Source: Streptomyces inusitatus (GTDB taxonomy: Bacteria > Actinomycetota > Actinomycetes > Streptomycetales > Streptomycetaceae). From it: 64,000 nt of DNA. The notes under the pieces were generated by a model. It was given only the letters and a program-made list of their open reading frames with translations. It was not told the DNA's origin and did no database searches. The stretch is taken from the NCBI RefSeq assembly GCF_014651115.1, contig NZ_BMWG01000002.1, forward strand, positions 713,480-777,479, read 5' to 3'. Below, piece after piece: positions 8,884 through 18,052 of the stretch (its first letter is position 1; each line of letters opens with the position of its first letter). Position numbers and translations under genes: made by a program.

Positions 8884-9306
8884 TCAGCGCTTGGGGGCCA
8901 CCAGCCTGCTGCCGGCCCAGTCCTTGGCCACGCTGATGCTCTTGGTCTGAGAGAGCCCGGCGGTCTGGGCGGCCTCGCTGATGTCGCTTGGCTCGACGTA
9001 CCCGTCCCGGCCGGTCTTCGGAGTCAGCAGCCAGATGAGACCGCCGTCCTCCAGAAGACCGATGGAGTCCACCAGTGCGTCCGTCAGATCTCCGTCCTCG
9101 TCGCGGAACCAGAGGACGACCACGTCGGCGACGTCGTCATATTCCTCGTCCACGAGATCCTGGCCGGTCACGGACTCGATGCCTTCGCGGAGATCCTGGT
9201 CGGCGTCGTCGTCGTAGCCGATCTCCTGGACCACCTGTCCGGGCTCGAACCCCAGCCTCGCTGCTGGGTTGGTCCGCTCCTCCGCGTGGTCCGCGGTCGC
9301 GCTCAC
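8884..9306 (-). CDS. DUF3052 family protein
   Basis: The 140-residue acidic protein contains AARLGFEPGQVVQEIGYDDD (~14-33), DVADVVVLWFRDEDGDL (~60-76) and GLIWLLTPKTGRDGYVEPSDI (~88-108), which match the actinobacterial DUF3052 family. GTG 9306 was chosen because AGGAGG lies six bases upstream; upstream ATG/GTG codons would add an unconserved Arg-rich leader. The function is unknown. In streptomycetes the gene is divergent from aceE as here, so both may be controlled from the same ~520-base region. No membrane segment or signal peptide is present. Confidence 0.88.
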   Translation of the reverse strand: MSATADHAEERTNPAARLGFEPGQVVQEIGYDDDADQDLREGIESVTGQDLVDEEYDDVADVVVLWFRDEDGDLTDALVDSIGLLEDGGLIWLLTPKTGRDGYVEPSDISEAAQTAGLSQTKSISVAKDWAGSRLVAPKR

Positions 9307-9825
9307 GGCTTGCCTCCTGATCATGTTCGGTAGATGCTGCGGCCCCGCGCGTACGCGTGGCGTTGGCCGTAGTCCACACGGGCGGGGCGGATCGCGCAAG
9401 TACCCGGCCGTCCAGACCGCCGAAACGGTGATGTTTGCGCCCGTCTCGACGCAACTCCAGACACGTTCGGCCACGACCCGTGCAATGTGCCACACCATTC
9501 GGACTTGTTTGCCACTTTACGTCCACAGAGCGGCGCGATCGGAACCGAACACCCAAACGGAACGCTTTACGGGCATGGGCGTAACATTACGCTTTGCCCG
9601 GGCGCGCGAGCCCCGGACAAGCCCTTGACCCGGTCGCCCGCGTCAACACGGGGCCGGTCCGGAAGCCGGAGAGATCAAGGGTTACCCCTCGGTAGAGATG
9701 AAGTTTGCCTCCCCGGGGTACACGATGGAGGCGGTGCCGCACCGCCCGACCCTCTCCGCCTCCGCGGGTCCCCACGGGACGCTCCCGCGCGAAACCGCGG
9801 AACCTCCGAGCAGCGAAGGAACAGC
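9307..9825. other. Divergent regulatory region between DUF3052 and aceE
   Basis: About 520 bases carry no convincing gene. The stretch is noticeably richer in A/T around 9430-9600 than the flanking coding DNA, which fits promoters for both divergent genes. It contains the palindrome GCGTAACATTACGC at 9579-9592 and the nearby partial repeats ACGCTTTACGGGC and ACGCTTTGCCC. The aceE ribosome site GAAGGA lies at 9815-9820. Confidence 0.6.
9579..9592. promoter_or_regulatory. Palindrome, possible operator for DUF3052/aceE
   Basis: GCGTAA and TTACGC are separated by two bases, a perfect 14-bp dyad in the divergent promoter region, about 235 bases before aceE. The cognate factor is unknown. Confidence 0.4.
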
Positions 9826-12558
9826 GTGGCTTCCGGATCAGATCGCAACCCGATCATCATTGGCGGCCTGCCCAGCCAGGTCCCGGACTTCGATCCCGAA
9901 GAGACCCAGGAGTGGCTGGACTCCCTCGACGCCGCCGTCGACGAACGCGGGCGGGAGCGGGCCCGGTATCTGATGCTCCGGCTCATCGAGCGGGCCCGGG
10001 AGAAGCGCGTCGCCGTGCCGGAGATGCGCAGCACGGACTACGTCAACACCATCGCCACCAAGGACGAGCCCTTCTTCCCCGGCAATGAGGAGATCGAGCG
10101 CAAGGTCCTCAACGCCACCCGGTGGAACGCGGCCGTGATGGTCTCGCGGGCGCAGCGCCCGGGCATCGGGGTCGGCGGGCACATCGCCACCTTCGCCTCC
10201 TCCGCCTCCCTCTACGACGTGGGCTTCAACCACTTCTTCCGGGGCAAGGACGGCGGTGACGGCGGCGACCAGATCTTCTTCCAGGGCCATGCCTCCCCCG
10301 GCATCTACGCCCGCGCCTTTCTGCTCGACCGGCTCAGCGAGGCCCAGCTCGACGCCTTCCGCCAGGAGAAGTCCAAGGCCCCTGACGGCCTCTCCAGCTA
10401 TCCGCACCCCCGGCTGATGCCGGACTTCTGGGAGTTCCCGACCGTCTCCATGGGCCTCGGCCCCCTCGGGGCCATCTACCAGGCCCGGATGAACCGCTAC
10501 ATGCAGGCGCGGGGCATCGCCGACACCTCCGCCTCGCACGTCTGGGCGTTCCTCGGCGACGGCGAGATGGACGAGCCGGAGTCGCTCGGTCAGCTGTCGA
10601 TCGCGGCCAGGGAGAATCTGGACAATCTCACCTTTGTCGTCAACTGCAATCTCCAGCGTCTGGACGGTCCGGTACGCGGCAATGGAAAGATCATCCAGGA
10701 GCTGGAGTCGCAGTTCCGGGGCGCGGGCTGGAATGTGATCAAGCTGGTCTGGGACCGTTCCTGGGACCCGCTGCTGGCGCAGGACCGCGACGGCCTGCTG
10801 GTCAACAAGTTGAACACCACGCCGGACGGCCAGTTCCAGACGTACGCCACCGAGACCGGCGGATATATCCGCGAGCACTTCTTCGGCGGGGACCAGCGGC
10901 TGCGCGCCATGGTCGCGAACATGACCGACGAGCAGATCCTGCATCTGGGGCGCGGCGGCCACGACCACCGCAAGGTGTACGCGGCGTTCGCGGCGGCCAA
11001 GGAGCACAAGGGGCAGCCGACCGTGATCCTGGCCCAGACCGTCAAGGGCTGGACGCTGGGGCCGAACTTCGAGGGCCGCAACGCGACCCACCAGATGAAG
11101 AAGCTGACGGTCGACGACCTCAAGGGCTTCCGGGACCGGCTGCACATCCCCGTCACCGACGCCGTACTGGAGAGCGGTCTGCCGCCGTACTACCACCCCG
11201 GCCCGGAGTCGGAGGAGATCCAGTACATGCACGACCGCCGGCGCGCGCTGGGCGGCTATGTGCCGAGCCGGGTGGTGCGGGCGAAGCCGCTGGCGCTGCC
11301 GGACGACAAGACGTACGCCTCCGTGCGGAAGGGCTCCGGCCAGCAGTCGATCGCCACCACGATGGCGTTCGTCCGGCTGCTGAAGGATCTGATGCGGGAC
11401 AAGGAGATCGGCAGGCGGTTCGTGCTGATCGCGCCGGACGAGTACCGCACCTTCGGCATGGACTCGTTCTTCCCGAGCGCGAAAATCTACAATCCGCTCG
11501 GCCAGCAGTACGAGTCGGTCGACCGTGAACTGCTGCTCGCCTACAAGGAGTCGCCGACCGGCCAGATGCTGCACGACGGCATCTCCGAGGCCGGGTGCAC
11601 GGCGTCGCTGATCGCGGCGGGCTCCGCTTACGCCACCCATGGCGAGCCGCTGATCCCGGTCTATGTCTTCTACTCGATGTTCGGCTTCCAGCGGACCGGG
11701 GACCAGTTCTGGCAGATGGCCGACCAGCTCTCGCGCGGCTTCGTGCTGGGCGCGACCGCCGGGCGTACGACGCTGACGGGCGAGGGGCTCCAGCACGCGG
11801 ACGGCCACTCCCAGCTGCTGGCCTCCACCAACCCGGGGTGTGTGGCGTACGACCCGGCCTACGGCTTCGAGATCGCGCACATCGTCAAGGACGGTCTGCG
11901 CAGGATGTACGGCGAGAGCCCCGAGGACATTTTCTACTATCTGACCGTCTACAACGAGCCGATCCAGCACCCGGCCGAGCCCGCCGACGTCGATGTGGAC
12001 GGCATCCTCAAGGGGATCCACCGCTTCAGCGCCGGTACGGCCGGCTCGGTCCCGGCGCAGATCCTGGCCTCCGGGGTGGCGGTGCCCTGGGCGCTGAACG
12101 CGCAGCGGATCCTCGCCGAGGAGTGGGACGTACGCGCCGACGTCTGGTCGGCGACGTCCTGGAACGAGCTGCGCCGGGAGGCCGTCGAGGTGGAGCGGTT
12201 CAATCTGCTGCACCCGGAGGAGGAGGAGCGGGTGCCGTATGTGACCCGGAAGCTGACCGGGTCCGAGGGGCCTTTCGTCGCGGTCTCGGACTGGATGCGC
12301 TCGGTGCCCGACCAGATCTCGCGCTGGGTGCCCGGGCGGTACGGATCGCTCGGCGCGGACGGCTTCGGTTTCGCGGACACGCGCGGCGCGGCCCGGCGCT
12401 ACTTCCACATCGACGCGGAGTCGATCGTGCTGGGGGTGCTGACCGAGCTGGCCCGGGACGGCAAGGTCGACCGCTCGGCGCTGAAGCAGGCGGTGGACCG
12501 CTACCAGCTGCTCGACGTCCGGGCGGCCGACCCCGGTTCGGCGGGCGGCGACGCGTAG
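9826..12558 (+). CDS. aceE: Pyruvate dehydrogenase E1 component, homodimeric type
   Basis: The 910-residue protein has the length and motifs of homodimeric AceE, the thiamine-diphosphate E1 enzyme that decarboxylates pyruvate and acetylates the lipoyl group of E2. The ThDP/Mg2+ motif is visible at ~245-275 as [10 protein letters not shown] followed by [45 protein letters not shown] and [20 protein letters not shown] are typical N-terminal substrate-site segments. The start is GTG 9826, with GAAGGA five bases upstream; the upstream in-frame extension to 9487 is not conserved. No E2 or E3 genes are adjacent, as is usual in streptomycetes. Confidence 0.97.
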   Translation: MASGSDRNPIIIGGLPSQVPDFDPEETQEWLDSLDAAVDERGRERARYLMLRLIERAREKRVAVPEMRSTDYVNTIATKDEPFFPGNEEIERKVLNATRWNAAVMVSRAQRPGIGVGGHIATFASSASLYDVGFNHFFRGKDGGDGGDQIFFQGHASPGIYARAFLLDRLSEAQLDAFRQEKSKAPDGLSSYPHPRLMPDFWEFPTVSMGLGPLGAIYQARMNRYMQARGIADTSASHVWAFLGDGEMDEPESLGQLSIAARENLDNLTFVVNCNLQRLDGPVRGNGKIIQELESQFRGAGWNVIKLVWDRSWDPLLAQDRDGLLVNKLNTTPDGQFQTYATETGGYIREHFFGGDQRLRAMVANMTDEQILHLGRGGHDHRKVYAAFAAAKEHKGQPTVILAQTVKGWTLGPNFEGRNATHQMKKLTVDDLKGFRDRLHIPVTDAVLESGLPPYYHPGPESEEIQYMHDRRRALGGYVPSRVVRAKPLALPDDKTYASVRKGSGQQSIATTMAFVRLLKDLMRDKEIGRRFVLIAPDEYRTFGMDSFFPSAKIYNPLGQQYESVDRELLLAYKESPTGQMLHDGISEAGCTASLIAAGSAYATHGEPLIPVYVFYSMFGFQRTGDQFWQMADQLSRGFVLGATAGRTTLTGEGLQHADGHSQLLASTNPGCVAYDPAYGFEIAHIVKDGLRRMYGESPEDIFYYLTVYNEPIQHPAEPADVDVDGILKGIHRFSAGTAGSVPAQILASGVAVPWALNAQRILAEEWDVRADVWSATSWNELRREAVEVERFNLLHPEEEERVPYVTRKLTGSEGPFVAVSDWMRSVPDQISRWVPGRYGSLGADGFGFADTRGAARRYFHIDAESIVLGVLTELARDGKVDRSALKQAVDRYQLLDVRAADPGSAGGDA

Positions 12559-12568
12559 GGGGCCGGAG

Positions 12569-13444
12569 TCAGGCAGCCCCGGGGGTCGCGAGGTGCTCGA
12601 CGAGGCGGGTGAAGCTGTCGTCGGCGTGGCCCGCCGCGATGCCCCGCTCGAAGAGCGCCAGCACGGCGGCGGGGAGCGAGTCGTCGACCCCGGCGTCCCT
12701 CGCCGTCCGTGCCACATGGTCGATGCTGGCGGCGCCCATGGAGAGCCTGTCGGCGTCCCCGGTGTGCTGTCCGGCGTCGACGCGCGAGGCGTAGAAGCCG
12801 AAGATGTCGGGCATTCCGGCGACCGTGCCGGAGAGATGGGGCAGTATCTCCCCGGCGTCGATCCCGCTCTTCCGCGCCACCGCGAGGGCGTGCAGGAAGG
12901 CCAGTGAGGTCGTCCAGAAGACGCCAAGCTGGAGCTGGTAGTACAGCGCGGCGAGGCCCGGGTCCTCGCCGCGGTAGTCGGTCCTGGTGAGAACCTCCAG
13001 TACGGCCCGGTTGGCCTCGAAGACGTCCCTCGGGCCGCTGTAGTAGGTGAACGTCTCCGGCCGGCCGATGCCCTCGGGGGACGCCTGCACCCCTCCGGTG
13101 AGGTGGCGCGCGCCGTGGCCCGCAGCCCAGGCGGCCGCCGCGCGCGCCTTGTCCGGGGTGTCCGAGCTGAGGTTGACGAGGGTCTTCCCCGGCAGCGCGG
13201 CGGCGGCGGGTTCGAGGATCGCGTACATGGCGTCGTAGTCGGTCAGGCTGAGGACGGCGAGTTCGCCCGCGGACAGGGCCTCGGCGGGGGTGGCGGCCAG
13301 TGAGGCGCCCCTGGCGACCAGGTCGTCCGCCCTGCTCGCGGTTCGGTTCCACACGGTCACCGGGTGACCTTTCGCGAGGAACGCGCCGGCCATGGCGCGT
13401 CCCATCGGGCCCAGTCCGATGACGGTGATCGGCTGCTCGCTCAT
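12569..13444 (-). CDS. NADP-dependent imine reductase-like oxidoreductase
   Basis: The 291-residue protein starts with a Rossmann motif (VIGLGPMGRAMA, ~9-20), then VTVWNRTASRADDL for NADP binding. The middle and C-terminal parts (LVNLSSDTPDKAR, GEDPGLAALYYQLQLGVFWTT, FLHALAVARKSGIDA) are typical of imine reductases within the beta-hydroxyacid dehydrogenase superfamily. Those enzymes reduce cyclic imines with NADPH; the physiological substrate here is unknown. The gene is convergent with aceE (10 bases between stops). A 20-bp near-palindrome at 13471-13490 lies 26 bases before ATG 13444 and suggests control by a TetR regulator encoded elsewhere. Confidence 0.85.
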   Translation of the reverse strand: MSEQPITVIGLGPMGRAMAGAFLAKGHPVTVWNRTASRADDLVARGASLAATPAEALSAGELAVLSLTDYDAMYAILEPAAAALPGKTLVNLSSDTPDKARAAAAWAAGHGARHLTGGVQASPEGIGRPETFTYYSGPRDVFEANRAVLEVLTRTDYRGEDPGLAALYYQLQLGVFWTTSLAFLHALAVARKSGIDAGEILPHLSGTVAGMPDIFGFYASRVDAGQHTGDADRLSMGAASIDHVARTARDAGVDDSLPAAVLALFERGIAAGHADDSFTRLVEHLATPGAA

Positions 13445-13470
13445 TCCGGCTCCTGTCGCCCCGAGGGGAC

Positions 13471-13490
13471 TAGATTGATCGTTCTATCTA
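13471..13490. promoter_or_regulatory. TetR-type operator upstream of the imine-reductase gene
   Basis: TAGATTGATCGTTCTATCTA matches its own reverse complement at 16 of 20 positions. It lies just upstream of ATG 13444. No regulator gene is adjacent, so the binding protein must be encoded in trans. Confidence 0.6.
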
Positions 13491-13541
13491 GCTATCGGGG
13501 TCAGGCTAACACCCTTTCCCCCGGGCGCGATTCGGTGCCGC

Positions 13542-13946
13542 TCAGCTCTCCCGGACCATGAACGCCCGCACCTGGAAGGGGGTGTTCGGCGTCCAGACGC
13601 CCGAGCCCGGGTAGGTGTCGAACTCGCCGGTCTCCTCGCACTCCGGGGACTGGTGGACGGTGACGGGCCGGCCGGTGCGGTTGGCGAGGGAGAGGGCCGT
13701 GTCGCCCGGCGGGAGCGGGACACAGCTGTCGGTGCCGGTCTCGTACAGCTCATGGGTCTGGCGGAGGCCGGTGAAGGACTCCCCGGCCCAGAGGCAGAGC
13801 GCACCGGGAGGGCACTCGCCGAGCCGGGCGGCGGCGGCCGGGGCGGCGGTGGCGGTGGCGGTGGCGGCAGCCGGGGCGGCGGTCGGCAGGAGCGCCGCGA
13901 GGGCCAGGGCGGTGGCGGCGGCGGCAGTGGTGGTGGCAGTGCGCAT
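13542..13946 (-). CDS. Secreted peptidase inhibitor I36-like protein
   Basis: The 134-residue protein starts with a clear Sec signal peptide: MRTAT, then a long Ala/Leu core ending near an AxA site at ~30-40. The mature part (CPPGALCLWAGESFTGLRQTHEL, then SPECEET and NTPFQVRAFMV) resembles the I36 family of streptomycete small secreted inhibitors with a beta/gamma-crystallin-like fold. Four cysteines could form two disulfides. ATG 13946 was chosen because the signal peptide begins there; an upstream GTG/ATG would put an Arg-rich extension ahead of it. Whether it inhibits a protease cannot be read from sequence. Confidence 0.78.
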   Translation of the reverse strand: MRTATTTAAAATALALAALLPTAAPAAATATATAAPAAAARLGECPPGALCLWAGESFTGLRQTHELYETGTDSCVPLPPGDTALSLANRTGRPVTVHQSPECEETGEFDTYPGSGVWTPNTPFQVRAFMVRES

Positions 13947-14047
13947 GGCGGTCGGCTCCGGTATGTCGTACGGATGATGTGACCGCACTCTGGCGGGCGC
14001 GGCCCGGCGGCGGGAAGGGGTCCGGAGGGAGATCACCCGCATAGGGG

Positions 14048-14080
14048 ACAGCCCCGCCGGGCTGGGCCTGGCGGGGCTGT
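14048..14080 (-). terminator. Hairpin terminator after the DHA2 efflux gene
   Basis: ACAGCCCCGCC pairs perfectly with GGCGGGGCTGT across an 11-base loop, beginning 45 bases downstream of the transporter stop codon. It lacks a U-tract. Confidence 0.7.
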
Positions 14081-14125
14081 GGGTGACGCGGTGCGGGGAC
14101 GGTGTGCCCGGCGGCGGAGTGGGGG

Positions 14126-15739
14126 TCAGATGTGGGCCGCGCCCGCGCCCGCCTGGGCGTTGGCGCCGCGCTTGGTCAGCAGGGCGATGAAGACGGCCAC
14201 CGCCGCGACTCCGGCGGCGACCAGGCTGGCCAGCCCCATGCCCGACATGAAGGTCTCGTGGGCGACATCGCCGATCTTGGCCGCGATCTCGGGCGGGGTG
14301 CCCGGGGTGACCGGGGGCACGCCCATCTCGACGGCCTTGGAGGCCTCGTCGAGCTGTGCCTCGGTGAGCGGCGGGAGCTTGGCGTCGGCCCAGTTGCCCG
14401 GGAGGTCGGTGTCGACCCGGGAGGCCATGACCGCGCCGAGCACCGCTGTGCCGAGGCTGCCGCCGATCTGCATGGCGGCCTGCTGGAGCCCGCCGGCGAC
14501 ACCCGACAGCTCCATGGGCGCGTTGCCGACGATGACCTCGGTCGCGCCGACCATGACCGGTGCGAGGCCGAGGCCGAGTGTGGCGAACCAGAGGGACATG
14601 GTGAGGCTGCCGGTGTCCGTGGAGAGGGTCGACATGCCGAACATGGCGATCGCGGTGAGCGTCATACCGCCGGCCAGCGGGATGCGCGGACCGACCTTGG
14701 TGATCAGCGCACCGGCCAGCGGAGAGCCGACGATCATCATTCCGGTGAGCGGGAGCAGATGGAGTCCGGCGTCGACCGGGCTGAGGCCGTGCACATTCTG
14801 GAGGTAGAAGGTGACGAAGAAGAGCCCGCCCATGAAGGCGATGGCCATCAGCACCATCAGCACCACACCGGCCGACAGCGGCACCGAGCGGAACAGCTTC
14901 AGCGGGATGAGCGGCTCCTTGACCCGGCTCTCCCAGAAGGCGAAGAGCGCGAAGCAGGCGACGGCCGCGAGGATGAAGCCCCAGGTCTTGCCGCCGCCCC
15001 AGCCCCAGCTCGGCTCGGGGGCCTTGATGAGCGCCCAGACCAGACAGAACATCGCGCCGGAGAGCAGCAGGATGCCGGGGATGTCGAAGGATCGCGGCGC
15101 GTTCTCCGCGCGGTGGTCCTTGAGGATCACCAGGCCGAGGACGAGCGCGAGGACGCCGACCGGGACGTTGATGAAGAAGACCGACTGCCAGCTGACATGC
15201 TCGACCAGCAGACCGCCGACGATCGGGCCGCCGGCCGTGGACGCGCCGATGACCATGCCCCAGATGCCGATCGCCATGTTCAGCTTCTCGGCGGGGAAGG
15301 TGGCGCGCAGCAGGCCGAGCGCGGCGGGCATCAGCAGCGCGCCGAAGAGGCCCTGGGCCACCCGGAAGACGACCACCATCGGAATGGTCTCGGAGAAGCC
15401 GATGGCGGCGGAGGCGATGGCGAAGCCGACCACGCCTATGAGGAAGGTCTGTCGATGGCCGAAGCGGTCACCGAGCTTGCCCGCGGTGATCAGGCTGACG
15501 GCGAGGGCGAGGAAGTAGCCATTGGTGATCCACTGGACGTCGGCGAAGGTGGCGTCGAGGTCGTCCGCGATGGCGGGGTTGGCGATCGCGACGATCGTGC
15601 CGTCCAGCGCGACCATCATCACGCCGACGGCCACGACGACGAGGGTGACCCACGGGTGACCCCTGAGCCCCTTCGACGGTGCGGGGGCTGGGGACTTGGG
15701 GTCTTTCGGCGGTGGGGCGACGGCGGTCTGACTAGTCAT
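14126..15739 (-). CDS. DHA2-family MFS drug efflux transporter
   Basis: The 537-residue membrane protein has about 14 hydrophobic segments, as expected for the EmrB/QacA (DHA2) drug:H+ antiporters. The loop motif A is visible as GKLGDRFGHRQTFLIG (~84-99), preceded by the TM1 motif ALDGTIVAIANPAI. The N-terminus is a Pro/Lys-rich cytoplasmic stretch. The gene is divergent from a TetR regulator with operator-like dyads in the 129-base gap, the classical arrangement for repressor-controlled efflux. The substrate cannot be inferred. Confidence 0.92.
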   Translation of the reverse strand: MTSQTAVAPPPKDPKSPAPAPSKGLRGHPWVTLVVVAVGVMMVALDGTIVAIANPAIADDLDATFADVQWITNGYFLALAVSLITAGKLGDRFGHRQTFLIGVVGFAIASAAIGFSETIPMVVVFRVAQGLFGALLMPAALGLLRATFPAEKLNMAIGIWGMVIGASTAGGPIVGGLLVEHVSWQSVFFINVPVGVLALVLGLVILKDHRAENAPRSFDIPGILLLSGAMFCLVWALIKAPEPSWGWGGGKTWGFILAAVACFALFAFWESRVKEPLIPLKLFRSVPLSAGVVLMVLMAIAFMGGLFFVTFYLQNVHGLSPVDAGLHLLPLTGMMIVGSPLAGALITKVGPRIPLAGGMTLTAIAMFGMSTLSTDTGSLTMSLWFATLGLGLAPVMVGATEVIVGNAPMELSGVAGGLQQAAMQIGGSLGTAVLGAVMASRVDTDLPGNWADAKLPPLTEAQLDEASKAVEMGVPPVTPGTPPEIAAKIGDVAHETFMSGMGLASLVAAGVAAVAVFIALLTKRGANAQAGAGAAHI

Positions 15740-15764
15740 GCCGTCAGGCTAATGTCAGCCACTG

Positions 15765-15780
15765 ACAGTTGACAAACTGT
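15765..15780. promoter_or_regulatory. Candidate TetR operator between efflux gene and repressor
   Basis: ACAGTT and AACTGT flank a 4-base centre in the divergent promoter region. A third half-site, AACTGTCA, occurs at 15794-15801 and TGACAGTT covers the left arm, suggesting two repressor dimers. Confidence 0.6.
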
Positions 15781-15868
15781 TTCAGTAGTCGGTAACTGTC
15801 ACATATGCGCCCGGTTCGGACCGGGTGCTCGGAGAGGCAGTCGTGCCGAGACGAGAAGTGGGGACTGT

Positions 15869-16582
15869 GTGACGGTCGGGCCGGCGCCGGAGGCGACAGA
15901 GCCGCGCGAAGGACTGCGTGTGGGACTGCGTGCAGGACTGCGTGCGGGACCGCCTGAAGGGCTGCGCGAGCGGAAGAAGCAGCTCACCCGCGAGGCGCTG
16001 GTGCGGGCCTCGCTGGAGCTGTTCATCGCCCAGGGGTACGAGCGGACGACCGTGGACGAGATCGCCGAAGCGGTCGAGGTCTCCCAGCGCACCTTCTTCC
16101 GGTACTTCGCCGGCAAGGAGGAGGTCGCCCTCGCCTCCCAGAGCCGGATCGAGGCCCACGTCAAAACCCTGATGCGGGCGAGGCCGCCGGAGGAGAGGCC
16201 GTTCGAGGCGATGCGCAACGCGGTGCTGGCCGGCTGGGACAGCCTCGGCGAGGCGATCGGGGAGTCCGTTCCGGTCTCCCTCCACATGCGCAGCTATCTG
16301 CTGATCGAGTCGACTCCGGCGCTGATCGCCGCCCATCTGCGCCGCTCCATGGAGCTGGAGGAGGAGATGGCCGCGCTGATCGCCGAGCGGGAGGGGCTGG
16401 ACGCATCGGACCCCCGGCCCCGGCTCGCGGTGGCCGCCTTCAGCGGAGTGATGAAGGTGGCCGGGCGGCTGTGGAGCCAGGGCGACGATCTGAGCGTGCG
16501 GGCGCTGCGGGATCTGATGGTGGCGTCCCTGGACAGCTTCGGCCCGGCGATGGCGGCGGACTGGCGGAGCCCGGCCCCCTGA
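15869..16582 (+). CDS. TetR family transcriptional repressor
   Basis: The 237-residue protein has an N-terminal helix-turn-helix (ALVRASLELFIAQGYERTTVDEIAEAVEVSQRTFFRYFAGKEEV, ~46-90) and a variable ligand-binding domain. It is divergent from the DHA2 pump and presumably represses it until a drug binds. The first ~30 residues are unusual: a low-complexity run GLRVGLRAGLRAG encoded by short DNA repeats (GGACTGCGTG) that lie before the DNA-binding domain. GTG 15869 is the likely start, but a start nearer the HTH cannot be excluded. Confidence 0.88.
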   Translation: MTVGPAPEATEPREGLRVGLRAGLRAGPPEGLRERKKQLTREALVRASLELFIAQGYERTTVDEIAEAVEVSQRTFFRYFAGKEEVALASQSRIEAHVKTLMRARPPEERPFEAMRNAVLAGWDSLGEAIGESVPVSLHMRSYLLIESTPALIAAHLRRSMELEEEMAALIAEREGLDASDPRPRLAVAAFSGVMKVAGRLWSQGDDLSVRALRDLMVASLDSFGPAMAADWRSPAP

Positions 16583-16765
16583 CGTGACGGACCCGGCGAC
16601 CGGACCGAACGGACCCGGCGGGCGGCAGGCAGGTCCGGGAGACCGGAGCGGGCGGACCCGGCGGGTCGGCAAAGGCTCGCCCCTTCCCCTCCATTCACCC
16701 TTGAACACGTGATCTGCCTCACGGTCCGGGCGAGCCCCCGCGTGCTTCTCCTAGGGTGTCCCGCA

Positions 16766-17977
16766 GTGACTTCCTTCGACTCCTCCCCCACCATCGCCTT
16801 CTGGCGAATGCTGCTCGCGCTGGCCGTGGTGTTCCTGATGCTGGCGACCACGGGCTGGACCGCCGTACGTCATCCGAGCGCCCCGCCCCAGCTGGCCGAG
16901 GCCGAACTGAGCGACTGGCGCGAGGTCCGGATCGGCGGTCGGCCCCTCCCCGGGACCACCGAGCCGCCGGGCCGCCTCGCCGCCTTCTTCGCCTCGCTCG
17001 GCAATGTCCAGCGCACCCGGCTCGCCACCCGCTTCCCGCTGATCGTCGGCAATCTCAACGGCGCTCCGACCGCCCTCCGTTACCGCGCCAACCGGGTGGC
17101 GATCGCCCGCTCGCTGAAGCTGGAGCGCGGCCGGGCCCTCACCGCGAGGCTGAGCGCGGACGGCCGGCACCAGGCCGGGCTGCTGATACACCGCTACGAG
17201 ACGCTGATGAGGCCCGGGCGCCAGATCCTCGCCTTCGACCCGGCGGGCGGCGGCCGGGTCGCCGAGGTCTTCGGCGACCTCGAACGCGCCGAGCGCGTCT
17301 CGGTGATCGTCCCGGGCGTCGACACCCGTCTGGTCACCTTCGAGCGGACCAGCGGGAAGTACTCGGCCCCCGCCGGCATGGCGGAGTCGCTGTACGCCGC
17401 CCAGCGGGCCGCCTCCCCCCGTACTCGTACCGCCGTCATCGCCTGGGCCGACTACACCGCGCCCGTCGGAGTGGGGATGGACTCCGCCACCGGACGGCTC
17501 GCCCACAAGGGCGCGGTACGGCTGGCCTCGCTCACCGAAGCACTGCCCGGTAAGTCCGAAGTCGCCCTGTTCTGCCACAGTTACGGTTCGGTGGTGTGCG
17601 GGGTCGCCGCGCGGCGGCTGCCGGACCGGGTCACCGATATCGCGGTCGCGGGCAGCCCCGGGATGCGCGCCGAGAATGTGGCGGGGCTGCGGGCCCGCGC
17701 CCGGGTCTGGGCGATGCGCGACGGGGACGACTGGATCGAGGTCGTACCGCATCTGGAGGTCGGCGGGCTGGGGCACGGCGAGGACCCGGTGGCCCCCGAG
17801 TTCGGGGCCCGGGTGATGTCGGCGGCGGGGGCCGTCGGCCACAGCGGATATTTCGAGCCGGGTACCGAGAGCGTGGTCAACTTCGCCGAAATAGGGGTGG
17901 GCGCGTACGGCGGTGTGAGCTGTGCGAGCGAGGACGACTCCTGCCACCGTGATATTTACGGAGATGCGGCGGCCTGA
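16766..17977 (+). CDS. DUF1023 alpha/beta hydrolase, membrane-anchored or secreted
   Basis: The 403-residue product has an N-terminal hydrophobic segment (MLLALAVVFLMLATTGWTAV, ~12-31) and then a DUF1023-type alpha/beta hydrolase. The nucleophile elbow is FCHSYGSVVCG (~260-270). VIAWADYTAPVG and a late GHSGYF supply likely Asp/His partners. The GTG at 16766 was preferred to GTG 16709 because the hydrophobic anchor then begins near the N-terminus. A paralogue with the same motifs is at 28974-30020. The substrate is unknown; some relatives act on lipids or esters outside the membrane. Confidence 0.82.
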   Translation: MTSFDSSPTIAFWRMLLALAVVFLMLATTGWTAVRHPSAPPQLAEAELSDWREVRIGGRPLPGTTEPPGRLAAFFASLGNVQRTRLATRFPLIVGNLNGAPTALRYRANRVAIARSLKLERGRALTARLSADGRHQAGLLIHRYETLMRPGRQILAFDPAGGGRVAEVFGDLERAERVSVIVPGVDTRLVTFERTSGKYSAPAGMAESLYAAQRAASPRTRTAVIAWADYTAPVGVGMDSATGRLAHKGAVRLASLTEALPGKSEVALFCHSYGSVVCGVAARRLPDRVTDIAVAGSPGMRAENVAGLRARARVWAMRDGDDWIEVVPHLEVGGLGHGEDPVAPEFGARVMSAAGAVGHSGYFEPGTESVVNFAEIGVGAYGGVSCASEDDSCHRDIYGDAAA

Positions 17978-18052
17978 CGCGCGTAGAACCTCATGAACAA
18001 CAGTTGAAACTGAGGGGCGACGCGCGGGCGCGTGACGCCTACGATGATGCGT

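Noticed and set aside
9838..12927. 1029-residue minus-strand open frame opposite aceE
   Set aside because: It reflects the codon bias of aceE; composition is Arg/Val/Asp/Gly-rich without domains and it overlaps the well-supported AceE.
14102..15772. Long plus-strand open frame antisense to the DHA2 transporter
   Set aside because: It has no recognisable family and a Gly/Glu/Asp/His-biased composition typical of the complement of a GC-rich membrane gene.
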